Assembly (NCBI RefSeq): GCF_947500325.1
Contig: NZ_CANMRQ010000025.1
Location: 1 to 49,610 of the forward strand
Reading direction: 5' to 3'
Source of the DNA: an uncultured Lacinutrix sp.
GTDB lineage: Bacteria; Bacteroidota; Bacteroidia; Flavobacteriales; Flavobacteriaceae
DNA length: 49,610 bases
Shown here: positions 1 through 8,813 of the stretch, one piece after another
How positions within the stretch are numbered: the first letter of the stretch is position 1
Layout: each line of letters starts with the position of its first letter
Made by a program: the position numbers and the translations under genes
The notes under the pieces: model-generated
The model's input: the letters and a program-made list of their open reading frames with translations, nothing else
The model's database searches: none
What the model was told of the DNA's origin: nothing

Positions 1-387
1 TACTGCATCAATGTTTGTTTGTAATGTTGTATCTGCTGCATCACTATCTAATTCATTTTGATCTACATCTGCTTGTAATGCTGCTGTTGCTGCTGTTGCT
101 GCTGCTTCATTAGCATCTACATCTGTTTGTACTGCATCAATGTTTGTTTGTAATGTTGTATCTGCTGCATCACTATCTAATTCATTTTGATCTACATCTG
201 CTTGCACTGCTGCTGTTGCTGCTGTTGCTGCTGCTTCATTAGCATCTACATCTGTTTGTACTGCATCAATGTTTGTTTGTAATGTTGTATCTGCTGCATC
301 ACTATCTAATTCATTTTGATCTACATCTGCTTGTACTGCTGCTATTGCCGCTGTTGCTGCTGATTGTGCTGATGCTATATCTGCCGA
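1..387 (-). repeat. Tandem 129-bp (43-codon) repeat inside the secreted protein gene
   Basis: The same 129-bp unit begins at 1, 130 and 259. The first two copies are almost identical, differing at only a couple of bases near 82 and 211. The third copy (N-terminal in the protein) diverges after about position 345. Each unit keeps the reading frame. The array continues leftwards out of the window, so total copy number is unknown. Confidence 0.93.
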
Positions 388-954
388 ATTTTGAGCAATT
401 GCTGCTTCAGCAATAGTTAAACGGCCATCTAAATTTTGATTCTCTAAGGTAAGAAGTCTTGCTCCTTGGTTAGCATCACTTAAATTTAATGCTGTAATGT
501 TTCCTGTATTATTAATAACAGTTGTTGCTAATTGAATCACATTAGTATCTCCTACTTGTTCTTCAAACTGTAAAGAAGTCATTGCTACAGGAGTTACTCT
601 TAATTGAGAAGTACCAACAACTGCATAAGTTGTTCCTCCGGTTTCATCAAGTGCAATTTCAAGGAAATAGTTTACATTTCCCCAATTTAGTGTTAATATG
701 TCTCCAGACACATTAGCGCCTTCTCCAATGGCAAGGTCAAAAACCCCATTAAGATTGGTAGTTACATTCCATGTTTCAGCGAAAACTTCAGGACCTGTAT
801 CAGACCCAGAAAGTATTCTAACTTGAACGCCTAGATTCCCTCCAATAATTAAATCTCCAGCTGCATCTCTAGCTGCTGCCTGATAGTTAAACGATTGAGC
901 TGTAGCAAAACTTGCGGTAAGTAATAGTGCTACAACAAGTAAAATTTTTTTCAT
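1..954 (-). CDS. Secreted repeat protein, 3'-truncated by window edge
   Basis: This minus-strand gene starts with ATG at 952-954 and stays open to the window edge (318 codons, C-terminus missing). It begins with a signal peptide (MKKILLVVALLLTASFATAQ), followed by QSFNYQAAARDAAGD and a beta-rich globular part to about residue 170, a start common in Bacteroidota surface fibre-like proteins. From about residue 190 it becomes Ala/Asp/Gln-rich and enters tandem 43-residue repeats (pattern AVQADVDQNELDSDAADTTL...) likely to form a coiled-coil or helical stalk. The missing C-terminus might be a chaperone, tail-fibre or sorting domain, which cannot be seen here. Function is unknown; a surface fibre or adhesin is an inference. 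Confidence 0.8.
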   Translation of the reverse strand, partial: MKKILLVVALLLTASFATAQSFNYQAAARDAAGDLIIGGNLGVQVRILSGSDTGPEVFAETWNVTTNLNGVFDLAIGEGANVSGDILTLNWGNVNYFLEIALDETGGTTYAVVGTSQLRVTPVAMTSLQFEEQVGDTNVIQLATTVINNTGNITALNLSDANQGARLLTLENQNLDGRLTIAEAAIAQNSADIASAQSAATAAIAAVQADVDQNELDSDAADTTLQTNIDAVQTDVDANEAAATAATAAVQADVDQNELDSDAADTTLQTNIDAVQTDVDANEAAATAATAALQADVDQNELDSDAADTTLQTNIDAV

Positions 955-1344
955 GTTGTATTAGTTAAGGTTAATTAAAAAACGCACTAAAAAACTGAGT
1001 AGGTTCTAAAAATCGGGTAGAAGGTATATCTTATAGACACACCTATTTTTATGTTAATTTTTTTTGATTTGAAGATAAATTCAATTAATAGCGGCGCAAA
1101 TAAGGCCATTTTTTTTGAGAAAAAAAAATTTTTGTAGGACAAATATTATAACTAACCATCCACATACAACTCCCTATTCCTATGTTTATTAGACACAACA
1201 AGCGAATACAATTATATTATTGTGTTGCTTATTAATATTATAAAAAAACAAACTTTTGGCAGATTTTTTGGTATTAAATAAATCATAATACATAATGTCA
1301 ACTCATTATAATCATTATTTTTGCTCAAATTCGATTTTTACAAG
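955..1344. other. Divergent intergenic region without a gene
   Basis: About 390 bases lie between the divergently read repeat-protein gene and the OstA-like gene. The stretch is extremely AT-rich with long T and A runs (around 1050-1060 and 1110-1135). No ORF of note and no RNA gene is apparent. The right end carries a good -7 element for the OstA-like gene. I did not find a convincing promoter for the left gene. Confidence 0.6.
1316..1323 (+). promoter_or_regulatory. -7 promoter element TATTTTTG of the OstA-like gene
   Basis: This is an exact match to the Bacteroidota -7 consensus TAnnTTTG, 21 bases before the ATG at 1345. It overlaps a possible upstream TTG start (1321), which argues that translation begins at 1345. 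No clear -33 TTTG is visible. Confidence 0.5.
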
Positions 1345-3189
1345 ATGTTAAAAAACCTATACATATTAATTTTTATAGCTTTTGCTTCTACTCAAAGTTT
1401 TGCTCAACAAAAGAAGAATATCGAGATAAAAGACTCTGGTGCTTTTGGATCTATTGATGAGGAAAAATTTCCTGGCGCTAGAATTTTAACTCGTAGCGAT
1501 GCTGGCCAAGTACATGTATATCATGACGGCATAGATATGTGGTGTGACCAAGCGGTATTATATGGTAAAGAAAACTTTGTTGAAGCTTACGGCAACGTAC
1601 TTATGAAACAAGGAGATACCATTCAAATGGTTGCTAAGTATGCCGAGTATAGTGGAAAAACACAATTAGCTTTCGCTAAAGGTGAAGTTGTATTAACTGA
1701 ACCCAGTTCTGTTTTAACTACAGAGAAGTTGTTTTTTGATCGCGCTAAACAACAAGCCTTTTATAATGATAATGGAAAAGTTGTTAGAGACTCTTCTGGA
1801 ACTATTACAAGTACTATTGGTCGTTATTATATGAACGAACAGAAATACCGCTTTTTAAACACAGTCAAATTAGTAAATCCTGAGTATGTTTTAACAACAA
1901 ACCAACTTGATTTTTATTCTGAAAGCGGTCATGCTTACATGTATGGACCATCAAAAATTGTAGGAGAAACAAGTACTATTTATTGTGAACGTGGTTTTTA
2001 CGATACAAATGCAGATACTGGATATTTTATTAAAAATTCAAAAATAGATTATGATAATCGAGAGGTTATTGGTGATAGCATGTATTTTGATCGTAAACGT
2101 GATTTTGCCTCAGCAACTAATAACATTAAAATTACAGATACTATTAACAATAGTATTATTAAAGGTCATTACGCCGAAGTATATAAATCTAAAGATTCTG
2201 CATTTGTAACCAAACGAGCATTAGCTGTATCATTACAAGAAAAAGATTCTATCTACATTCATGCAGATACTTTAATGATTACAGGCAAAGAAAAAAACCG
2301 AATTACTCGTGCTTTTAGAAATGCAAAATTATATAAATCTGATGTTAGCGGAAAAGCAGATTCTATTCATGTAAATCACCAAACTGGTTTAACACAACTT
2401 ATTAATTTATCTAGATTATCTTCAAAAGATGCTTTTGCTGTTAAAAGACGGCCTATACTTTGGAATATAAAAAACCAAATCACTGGTGACACTATTCATA
2501 TAAAATCTAATCCCGATACTGAAAAAATAGATTCATTAATCGTTTTTGATAATGCGTTTATGATTAGTAAAGACACATTAAGTGATGATGGTTATAGTCA
2601 AATAAAAGGGAAGCGATTAATTGGTTTATTTGATAAAGAAAACCAATTAAAAAATGTGAATATTTATAAAAATGCAGAATCTATTTTCTATTTAAGAGAT
2701 GAAAAAAATGAACTTATAGGTATAGATAAAGCACGATCTGCTAATATAGAAATGGTATTTAGTAATGGTGATATAGATATGTATAAACGTATTTTAAATC
2801 CTGAAGCTAAGACTTATCCTGAAGATGACTATCCTAAAAATTCAAAAAAATTAAAAGATTTTGACTGGAGAGAAGAGGAAAGACCTTTAAGTGTTGAAGA
2901 TTTATTTAAAGATGATCCGCCATTAGAATTAGTAAAAATAAAAGGTTTAGATCCTTTTGTCCCTGAAGAGGAATTTTTTGATGAAGACTTATTAAAACGT
3001 GTAGAACAAGCAGATGAAGATGCAAAACCCAAAGTAAGGTTTAGCGATGTAAAAGACACGGAATCTGTAAAAGCACCTAAAGCTTCTAGGCAAATTCCAA
3101 AAAAATCAATAAAAAAACAACAAGGTCTAAAACCTAAATTAACAAAGAAATTGGATGTAAAAAAGCCTGTTATTTATGATAAAGAATAA
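1345..3189 (+). CDS. OstA-like (LptA-fold) outer-membrane biogenesis protein
   Basis: A 614-residue protein with signal peptide MLKNLYILIFIAFASTQSFAQ. The body is repetitive beta-strand sequence of the OstA/LptA type (for example DMWCDQAVLYGKENFVEAYGNV near residues 65-85), and it ends in a charged Lys/Glu/Pro-rich tail. Family knowledge: OstA-like proteins of Bacteroidota are thought to work in LPS transport across the periplasm. The ATG at 1345 is chosen because the open frame's earlier TTG (1321) sits in the promoter and the signal peptide begins at 1345. The stop codon shares one base with the next gene's ATG (TAATG), so the two are probably cotranscribed. Exact role is inferred. Confidence 0.8.
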   Translation: MLKNLYILIFIAFASTQSFAQQKKNIEIKDSGAFGSIDEEKFPGARILTRSDAGQVHVYHDGIDMWCDQAVLYGKENFVEAYGNVLMKQGDTIQMVAKYAEYSGKTQLAFAKGEVVLTEPSSVLTTEKLFFDRAKQQAFYNDNGKVVRDSSGTITSTIGRYYMNEQKYRFLNTVKLVNPEYVLTTNQLDFYSESGHAYMYGPSKIVGETSTIYCERGFYDTNADTGYFIKNSKIDYDNREVIGDSMYFDRKRDFASATNNIKITDTINNSIIKGHYAEVYKSKDSAFVTKRALAVSLQEKDSIYIHADTLMITGKEKNRITRAFRNAKLYKSDVSGKADSIHVNHQTGLTQLINLSRLSSKDAFAVKRRPILWNIKNQITGDTIHIKSNPDTEKIDSLIVFDNAFMISKDTLSDDGYSQIKGKRLIGLFDKENQLKNVNIYKNAESIFYLRDEKNELIGIDKARSANIEMVFSNGDIDMYKRILNPEAKTYPEDDYPKNSKKLKDFDWREEERPLSVEDLFKDDPPLELVKIKGLDPFVPEEEFFDEDLLKRVEQADEDAKPKVRFSDVKDTESVKAPKASRQIPKKSIKKQQGLKPKLTKKLDVKKPVIYDKE

Positions 3190-4388
3190 TGCAAGACGAT
3201 TTTTTTAAATACCAAGCGCAGACTACACCACATCCTTTAGCAATGGAAATTTCTCATGCTAATGGGTCTTATATATACGATACAAAAGGGAATGCATATT
3301 TAGATTTTGTTGCAGGTGTTTCTGCTTGTAGTTTGGGGCATAAACACCCACGAGTAGTGTCTGCATTAAAAAATCAGTTAGACCAGTATTTACATGTCAT
3401 GGTTTATGGTGAGTATATACAGAAACCTGCAGTAGAACTAGCTAAACTATTGGCAAAACACTTACCAAATTCTTTAGAGAAAACATACTTAGTTAATTCT
3501 GGAACAGAAGCTATTGAAGGTGCAATAAAATTAGCTAGACGAGCAACAGGGCGTAGTCAAATTATTGCGGCACATAATGCCTATCATGGCAACACAATAG
3601 GCGCTTTAAGTTTAATGGATTATGAAGAGCGAAAAGCTCCTTTTAGGCCTTTATTACCTGAAATAAATCATATTACTTTTAACTACGAACCACATTTAAA
3701 ACAGATTACAACTAAAACAGCTTGCGTTATTTTAGAAACTATTCAAGGTGGCGCTGGATTTATAGTACCAAAAAACAATTATCTAGAAAAAGTTAGAGAA
3801 CGCTGTAATGAGGTTGGCGCTTTATTAATTCTAGATGAAATCCAACCTGGTATAGGACGTACAGGAAAACTTTTTGGTTTTGAAAATTACAATTGTATTC
3901 CAGATATTTTAGTTACAGGTAAAGGACTTGGTGGCGGTATGCCTATAGGTGCATTTACCGCTTCAGGAGAACTAATGGATACATTACATAAGAATCCTAA
4001 ACTAGGACATATTACTACTTTTGGTGGCAATCCTGTAATCGCCGCCGCCGCCTTAGCAACACTACAAGAAGTAACAGAAAGTGACTTAATGTCACAAACT
4101 ATAGAAAAAGAACACCTTATAAGGCAGCATTTACAACATCCATTAATTACAGAAATTAGAGGAAAAGGTTTAATGCTTGCTGCAATTACAACATCTTCAG
4201 AAATCGCTAATCAACTGGTTTTAAAAGCCCAAGACGCTGGTCTTATCTTATTTTGGTTATTGTTCGAACCAAAAGCCATTCGTATTACGCCACCATTAAC
4301 GATTTCAAATGAGGAGATTATAAAAGGCTGTGGCATTATTATTGAAGTACTTAATACTATTGAAAGTAATGAACAATCTCGTAACTAA
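3189..4388 (+). CDS. Class III PLP-dependent aminotransferase
   Basis: A 399-residue fold-type I aminotransferase of the acetylornithine/GABA aminotransferase class. Visible are the glycine-rich cofactor region VNSGTEAIEGAIKLARRATGR (about 102-122), the aspartate motif LILDEIQPGIGRTGK (about 213-227) and the lysine expected to bind PLP in ILVTGKGLGGGMPIGA (about 240-255). Substrate cannot be assigned: no arginine-biosynthesis genes flank it. Close relatives are labelled 'aspartate aminotransferase family protein'. It overlaps the OstA-like gene by one base, an arrangement I recall from other flavobacteria. Confidence 0.85.
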   Translation: MQDDFFKYQAQTTPHPLAMEISHANGSYIYDTKGNAYLDFVAGVSACSLGHKHPRVVSALKNQLDQYLHVMVYGEYIQKPAVELAKLLAKHLPNSLEKTYLVNSGTEAIEGAIKLARRATGRSQIIAAHNAYHGNTIGALSLMDYEERKAPFRPLLPEINHITFNYEPHLKQITTKTACVILETIQGGAGFIVPKNNYLEKVRERCNEVGALLILDEIQPGIGRTGKLFGFENYNCIPDILVTGKGLGGGMPIGAFTASGELMDTLHKNPKLGHITTFGGNPVIAAAALATLQEVTESDLMSQTIEKEHLIRQHLQHPLITEIRGKGLMLAAITTSSEIANQLVLKAQDAGLILFWLLFEPKAIRITPPLTISNEEIIKGCGIIIEVLNTIESNEQSRN

Positions 4389-4531
4389 TTAATATACAGA
4401 GATTAAACTCATCCTTAACCTAATAAAGGGCTACATTGTTGATTACTTTGTTAAAAACATTTGTGTGTAAAGCCTCAAAAAAAAGGAATAGAGCGTTACA
4501 TTTATTACAGTTGAATGCTAAAAATGTGCCT

Positions 4532-5917
4532 ATGGAATTTAGCCAAGAAGAAGAACATAATAATATATCACTTACAAAGTTTGAGTCGATGTTAAAAACA
4601 AATAATGTTTTGTTTTTTGATTCAAATGAATTTGAAAATATTATACATCACTACCTTAATAATGGAAAGGTAGCTCTAGCAAAAAAGGCTATAAAATTAG
4701 GTTTAGAGCAACACCCAACTTCTACAAATTTAAAACTCTTTAAAATTGAAGTTTTCGTATTTGAAAATGAATTAGATAAAGCCAATGCGCTTTTAGATCA
4801 ACTTCATGTTTTAGAACCTTCTAATGAAGAAATATATATCCAGAAAGCAAACATTTTATCTAAAGAAGACAAACACCAAGAAGCAATTCATGTACTACAA
4901 AAAGCATTAAGTTTGGCTGAAGAAACCTCTGACTTATATTCTTTAATTGGCATGGAATATTTATTCCTTGATCGTTTTGATTTGGCTAAAGACAGCTTTA
5001 TAAAATGTCTTAAAGCAGATCCTCAAGACTATGCTTCTTTATATAATATTATTTATTGTTTTGATTTTTTAAATGAAACACAAGAAGCCATAGAGTTCCT
5101 AACGATTTACTTAGATAAGAATCCTTATTGTGAAGTCGCATGGCATCAATTAGGACGACAATATTATGAACAAAAAGACTATGACAAAGCATTAAATGCT
5201 TTTGATTTTGCTATTATTTCTGATGATACTTTTGTAGGTGCGTATTTAGAAAAAGGAAAAGTTTTAGAAAAGCAAAAACAATATAACGAAGCAATTGAAA
5301 ACTATACTATTACACTTAGTTTAGATGACCCAACATCGTTTGCATTATTACGAATAGGTAGCTGTCATGAAAAATTAGGCAATACCGATTTAGCTGTACA
5401 GTATTATTACCAAACTGTTCATGAAGATCCGTTATTAGATAAAGGTTGGATTGCAATTACAAAATTCTACAGTAAACTTAAAAACTATCCTAAAGCTTTA
5501 TATTACATAAACAAAGCAATTAATATTGATAGTGAAAATGTATTATACTGGAAATTGTATGCGAAAATCAATCACCGTCTAAATTTTCTTGAAGAGGCAG
5601 AACGCGGACATAAAAAAGCTATAGAGTTAGGAAATTACGAATTGGAAACGTGGTTAATTAGAGCAGATTTACTTAAAGAATTAGGAGAACCAGAAGCTGC
5701 GACATATAATTTAATTCAAGCTGCAGAATTTTATCCAGAAAATGCTGAAATTGAATTTCGTTTAGCCGGTTTATACTTTTTACTATTTGAAACCGAAAAG
5801 GCGACATACCATTTAAAAAATGCTATGTGTTTTGATGCGGATCATATTATAATTCTTGAAGAGCTTTTTCCTGAATTTTATGAGTCTTTATTAGTACGAA
5901 GTATGATTAAAAGATAA
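4532..5917 (+). CDS. Tetratricopeptide repeat protein
   Basis: A 461-residue soluble protein made of consecutive TPR units of about 34 residues from residue ~50 to the end, with typical positions such as AYLEKGKVLEKQKQYNEAIENYTITLSLD. There is no signal peptide or membrane segment, so it is probably a cytoplasmic scaffold. The frame is open from a TTG at 4436, but the ATG at 4532 gives the start MEFSQEEEHNNISLTKFESMLK seen in flavobacterial relatives, and the upstream 32 residues look non-coding. Partner and function are unknown. Confidence 0.82.
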   Translation: MEFSQEEEHNNISLTKFESMLKTNNVLFFDSNEFENIIHHYLNNGKVALAKKAIKLGLEQHPTSTNLKLFKIEVFVFENELDKANALLDQLHVLEPSNEEIYIQKANILSKEDKHQEAIHVLQKALSLAEETSDLYSLIGMEYLFLDRFDLAKDSFIKCLKADPQDYASLYNIIYCFDFLNETQEAIEFLTIYLDKNPYCEVAWHQLGRQYYEQKDYDKALNAFDFAIISDDTFVGAYLEKGKVLEKQKQYNEAIENYTITLSLDDPTSFALLRIGSCHEKLGNTDLAVQYYYQTVHEDPLLDKGWIAITKFYSKLKNYPKALYYINKAINIDSENVLYWKLYAKINHRLNFLEEAERGHKKAIELGNYELETWLIRADLLKELGEPEAATYNLIQAAEFYPENAEIEFRLAGLYFLLFETEKATYHLKNAMCFDADHIIILEELFPEFYESLLVRSMIKR

Positions 5918-5936
5918 TAAATAAGTGACTTTTATT

Positions 5937-5951
5937 AGCTTTTAAAAAGCT
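5937..5951. repeat. Short perfect palindrome AGCTTTT-A-AAAAGCT
   Basis: A 7-bp perfect inverted repeat with a one-base centre, between the TPR gene and the first DUF368 gene, ending 21 bases before the -7 element at 5973. It could be an operator for the DUF368 promoter or part of a weak terminator. The loop is too short for a normal hairpin. Confidence 0.35.
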
Positions 5952-5972
5952 ATAAATTGTTTCAAAAATGCA

Positions 5973-5980
5973 TACCTTTG
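5973..5980 (+). promoter_or_regulatory. -7 promoter element TACCTTTG of the DUF368 gene pair
   Basis: Exact TAnnTTTG match 20 bases before the ATG at 6001. The -33 region is not convincing (a TTG at 5957-5959 is too close). It probably drives 6001-8709 as one transcript because those three genes overlap. Confidence 0.55.
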
Positions 5981-6000
5981 ATTTAGACAATTTATTCTAA

Positions 6001-6963
6001 ATGCAAAGAAAACTTTCTAACTATTTAATTATAGCACTTAAAGGTGTTGCAATGGGAGCGGCAGATGTAGTTCCTGGAGTTTCTGGAGGAACAATCGCTT
6101 TTATTTCTGGTATATACGAAGAACTCTTACAAAGTATAGACAATTTAAATCTTAGTTTTTTTAAAACTTGGAAAACCGATGGGTTTAAACATGCTTGGCA
6201 TAAAATAAATGGTAATTTTTTACTCGCTTTATTTTTAGGAATAGCCATTAGTATTTTTTCTTTAGCTAAAGCAATAAAATGGTTATTGTTTAATGAGCCT
6301 ATTCTATTATGGTCATTCTTTTTTGGATTAGTGCTCTCTAGTATTTTATTTATAGGAAAACAAATTAAGGCATGGAATATTCCTGTTATAACATTATTAA
6401 TATTAGCAACTATTGGTTCTTATTTTATAACTATTGCTGAGCCATTTGCCTCTCCAGAAAGTAATATATATTTACTCTTTTGTGGCGCTTTAGCTATTAT
6501 TGCTATGATATTACCAGGCATATCTGGTGCCTTTATATTATTAATACTAGGCGCGTATCAAACAGCAATAAACACTGTAGACGATTTACTTCAAAGTATA
6601 CTTACCATGAATTTTGCTTTATTTAAAGCGGCTTTTATAAAATTTTTAATGTTAGCTATTGGAGCCATTATAGGAATTAAATCCTTTTCTAAAATTTTAA
6701 ATTGGATGTTTAAAAATCATAAAAACTTAACCCTTGCTATTTTAACTGGGTTTATGATTGGTTCATTAAATAAAATATGGCCTTGGAAAAGAGTTTTAGA
6801 ATTTAGAACAAATTCTCATGGAGAAAAAGTGCCTTTCATTGAAAAAAGTATCTCTCCTTTTAATTTTGATGGAGACAACCAATTAATGATTTCGATTATA
6901 TTAATTGTAGTCGGTTTTTTAACCATATTTATTCTAGAACGTATAGGGTCTAAAGCTAAATAA
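6001..6963 (+). CDS. DUF368 membrane protein, candidate polyprenyl-phosphate translocase (copy 1)
   Basis: A 320-residue integral membrane protein with about eight hydrophobic segments. It carries the DUF368 signatures GVAMGAADVVPGVSGGTIAFISGIYEEL near the N-terminus and MILPGISGAFILLILGAYQ in the middle, two inverted copies of a PGxSG motif typical of a pseudo-symmetric transporter. Known: DUF368 members (PopT) move undecaprenyl phosphate back across the cytoplasmic membrane for envelope synthesis. The stop overlaps the next ATG by one base (TAATG). The assignment to this transport role rests on the family, not on a residue unique to this copy. Confidence 0.88.
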   Translation: MQRKLSNYLIIALKGVAMGAADVVPGVSGGTIAFISGIYEELLQSIDNLNLSFFKTWKTDGFKHAWHKINGNFLLALFLGIAISIFSLAKAIKWLLFNEPILLWSFFFGLVLSSILFIGKQIKAWNIPVITLLILATIGSYFITIAEPFASPESNIYLLFCGALAIIAMILPGISGAFILLILGAYQTAINTVDDLLQSILTMNFALFKAAFIKFLMLAIGAIIGIKSFSKILNWMFKNHKNLTLAILTGFMIGSLNKIWPWKRVLEFRTNSHGEKVPFIEKSISPFNFDGDNQLMISIILIVVGFLTIFILERIGSKAK

Positions 6964-7982
6964 TGGAAAGTACACGCACCTTTAAAGATAAATTATTTTT
7001 AGCCTTAAAAGGACTAGGAATGGGTGCAGCTAATAAAGTCCCTGGAGTTTCTGGAGGTGTTGTAGCTTTTGTTGCAGGATTCTATGAAGAGTTTATTTAT
7101 TCGCTTCAAAAAGTAAATGGGACAGCCTTTAAGCTCTTCATTAATGGACGGTTTAAATCTTTTTTTAGATATATAAATGGTACATTTTTGAGTCTACTAT
7201 TTTTTGGAATGCTAATAAGTTATTTTAGTGTATCTAAAATTCTAGATTATTTTATAAAGCATTACGAACTCTATGTATGGAGTATTTTCTTTGGAATGAT
7301 AATTGGCTCTATTTATTATATTAGTAAAGATTTTAAAGACTGGAAACTCACTACTTTTACTGCATTATTTATTGGAGCTGCTATTGGTATTAGTATTAGT
7401 TTTTTAGATCCAGCCATGGAAAATGATAATCTATGGTTTGTTTTTATTTGCGGTATTATTAGTGTCTCTGGAATGACACTACCAGGTTTTTCAGGTTCCT
7501 TTATATTAATCTTATTAGGTAATTATGTTCTGCTTTTGGTAGACTCTGTCAATGCATTATATGATACTTTTTACGAAATTTCAGGTGGTAATTTTAGTTT
7601 TATAAACAATGTAGAACGTATTAGAATGCTTAAAGTTTTAGGTGTATTTACACTAGGCTCTGTAGTTGGCTTAGTCACTTTTTCTCACGTTCTAAATTAC
7701 ATATTAAAGCATTACAAAAGTGTTACAACTGCTTCTATAATAGGATTTATTGTTGGTTCATTAGGCGTTGTATGGCCTTGGAAAAAAACAATATATAAAA
7801 CGAATAGCAGTGGAGACTTTTTATTAGATTCTGCAGGAAAAAATATTATTGAAAATTATAAGCGCTTTATACCAGAATTAAATACAGAAACCATTATAGC
7901 CGTTATTTATGTGATTTTTGGCATCTTAATAGTCTTAGGTCTTGAGTGGTATGGGAGAAAAACAAAAAAAGCGCATGCGTAA
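6963..7982 (+). CDS. DUF368 membrane protein, candidate polyprenyl-phosphate translocase (copy 2)
   Basis: A 339-residue paralogue of the preceding gene with the same architecture: GLGMGAANKVPGVSGGVVAFVAGFYEEF at the N-terminus and MTLPGFSGSFILILLGNY in the middle. Sequence divergence between the two copies is large, so this is an old duplication. It is translationally coupled to both neighbours: its ATG overlaps the upstream stop, and its last eight bases overlap aroE. The two proteins might form a heteromer or have different lipid or pH preferences; that is inference. Confidence 0.87.
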   Translation: MESTRTFKDKLFLALKGLGMGAANKVPGVSGGVVAFVAGFYEEFIYSLQKVNGTAFKLFINGRFKSFFRYINGTFLSLLFFGMLISYFSVSKILDYFIKHYELYVWSIFFGMIIGSIYYISKDFKDWKLTTFTALFIGAAIGISISFLDPAMENDNLWFVFICGIISVSGMTLPGFSGSFILILLGNYVLLLVDSVNALYDTFYEISGGNFSFINNVERIRMLKVLGVFTLGSVVGLVTFSHVLNYILKHYKSVTTASIIGFIVGSLGVVWPWKKTIYKTNSSGDFLLDSAGKNIIENYKRFIPELNTETIIAVIYVIFGILIVLGLEWYGRKTKKAHA

Positions 7983-8709
7983 ATTTGGTTTAATAGGAAA
8001 AAATATTTCGTATTCTTTTTCAAGAAATTATTTTAAAAACAAGTTTGAAATTGAAAATATTTCAAACGCATTCTATGAAAATTTTGATATAGAAGACATT
8101 AATGCATTTGAATCTGAATTAAAACATCAAGATATAAAAGGTTTTAATGTTACCATTCCATATAAAGAGAGTATCATTCCTTATTTAGATAAATTAAATA
8201 AAAAAGCTAAAGCTATAGGTGCAGTAAACACCATTAGAATTTCTAAAAAAGGAAAATATATTGGCTACAATACAGATTTTTATGGTTTTAAAAAGGCTTT
8301 AAAACCCTATTTAGAAACTCATCATAAAAAAGCACTTATTTTAGGTACTGGTGGAGCAAGTAAAGCTGTTGCCTATGCTTTAAAATCTTTGAATATTAAA
8401 TTCTTATTTGTGTCCAGACATCCAAAAAAGGATAATGAAATTTCATATTTAGAACTTTCTGAAAAACTTGTAAAAAAACATCGTCTTATAATAAATTGTA
8501 CGCCTTTAGGGACACATCCAAATATTAATAATTGCCCAGATATTCCTTATGATTCTATAACTAAAAAACATATCCTTTTCGATTTAATATATAACCCAGA
8601 AGAAACTAAGTTCCTAACTATCGGCAAGTTAAAAGGCGCAACAATTGTTAATGGGCAAGGTATGTTAGAGTTGCAAGCCGAGAAGTCTTGGAAGATTTGG
8701 AATCGTTAA
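7975..8709 (+). CDS. aroE: Shikimate dehydrogenase
   Basis: A 244-residue enzyme that reduces 3-dehydroshikimate to shikimate with NADPH in aromatic amino-acid synthesis. Visible motifs are GLIGKNISYSFSRNYF (substrate loop, 4-19), GFNVTIPYKESI with the catalytic lysine (about 60-71), GAVNTIR (about 83-89), NTDFYGF (about 98-104) and the Rossmann glycines ILGTGGASKAVAYAL (about 122-136). The frame is open from 7942, but MRKFGLIG at 7975 is the usual family start; it overlaps the DUF368 gene by eight bases. It is slightly shorter than E. coli AroE (272), as normal for this phylum. Confidence 0.92.
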   Translation: MRKFGLIGKNISYSFSRNYFKNKFEIENISNAFYENFDIEDINAFESELKHQDIKGFNVTIPYKESIIPYLDKLNKKAKAIGAVNTIRISKKGKYIGYNTDFYGFKKALKPYLETHHKKALILGTGGASKAVAYALKSLNIKFLFVSRHPKKDNEISYLELSEKLVKKHRLIINCTPLGTHPNINNCPDIPYDSITKKHILFDLIYNPEETKFLTIGKLKGATIVNGQGMLELQAEKSWKIWNR

Positions 8710-8743
8710 TAATTATAAAACCTGTCATTAAATTACTACAGCC

Positions 8744-8773
8744 TTTGTAAATAGTGAACTTTTAGTATCTTTA
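8744..8773 (+). promoter_or_regulatory. Promoter of the DUF349 gene (TTTG-N18-TATCTTTA)
   Basis: A -33 TTTG (8744-8747) is followed after 18 bases by TATCTTTA (8766-8773), which differs from TAnnTTTG only in the last base. The ATG follows 40 bases later. Confidence 0.45.
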
Positions 8774-8813
8774 AAGTCTAAATTTTTTACCAGAACCAAA
8801 AACATTTAATAAA

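Noticed and set aside
1-387. CRISPR-like array
   Set aside because: The repeats are 129 bp, contiguous without spacers and in frame within a secreted-protein gene.
1321-1344. Longer OstA-like protein starting at TTG 1321
   Set aside because: The TTG overlaps the -7 element TATTTTTG, and the signal peptide begins cleanly at ATG 1345.
4436-4531. 32-residue N-terminal extension of the TPR protein from TTG 4436
   Set aside because: The sequence is basic and low in TPR character; the family start matches the ATG at 4532.
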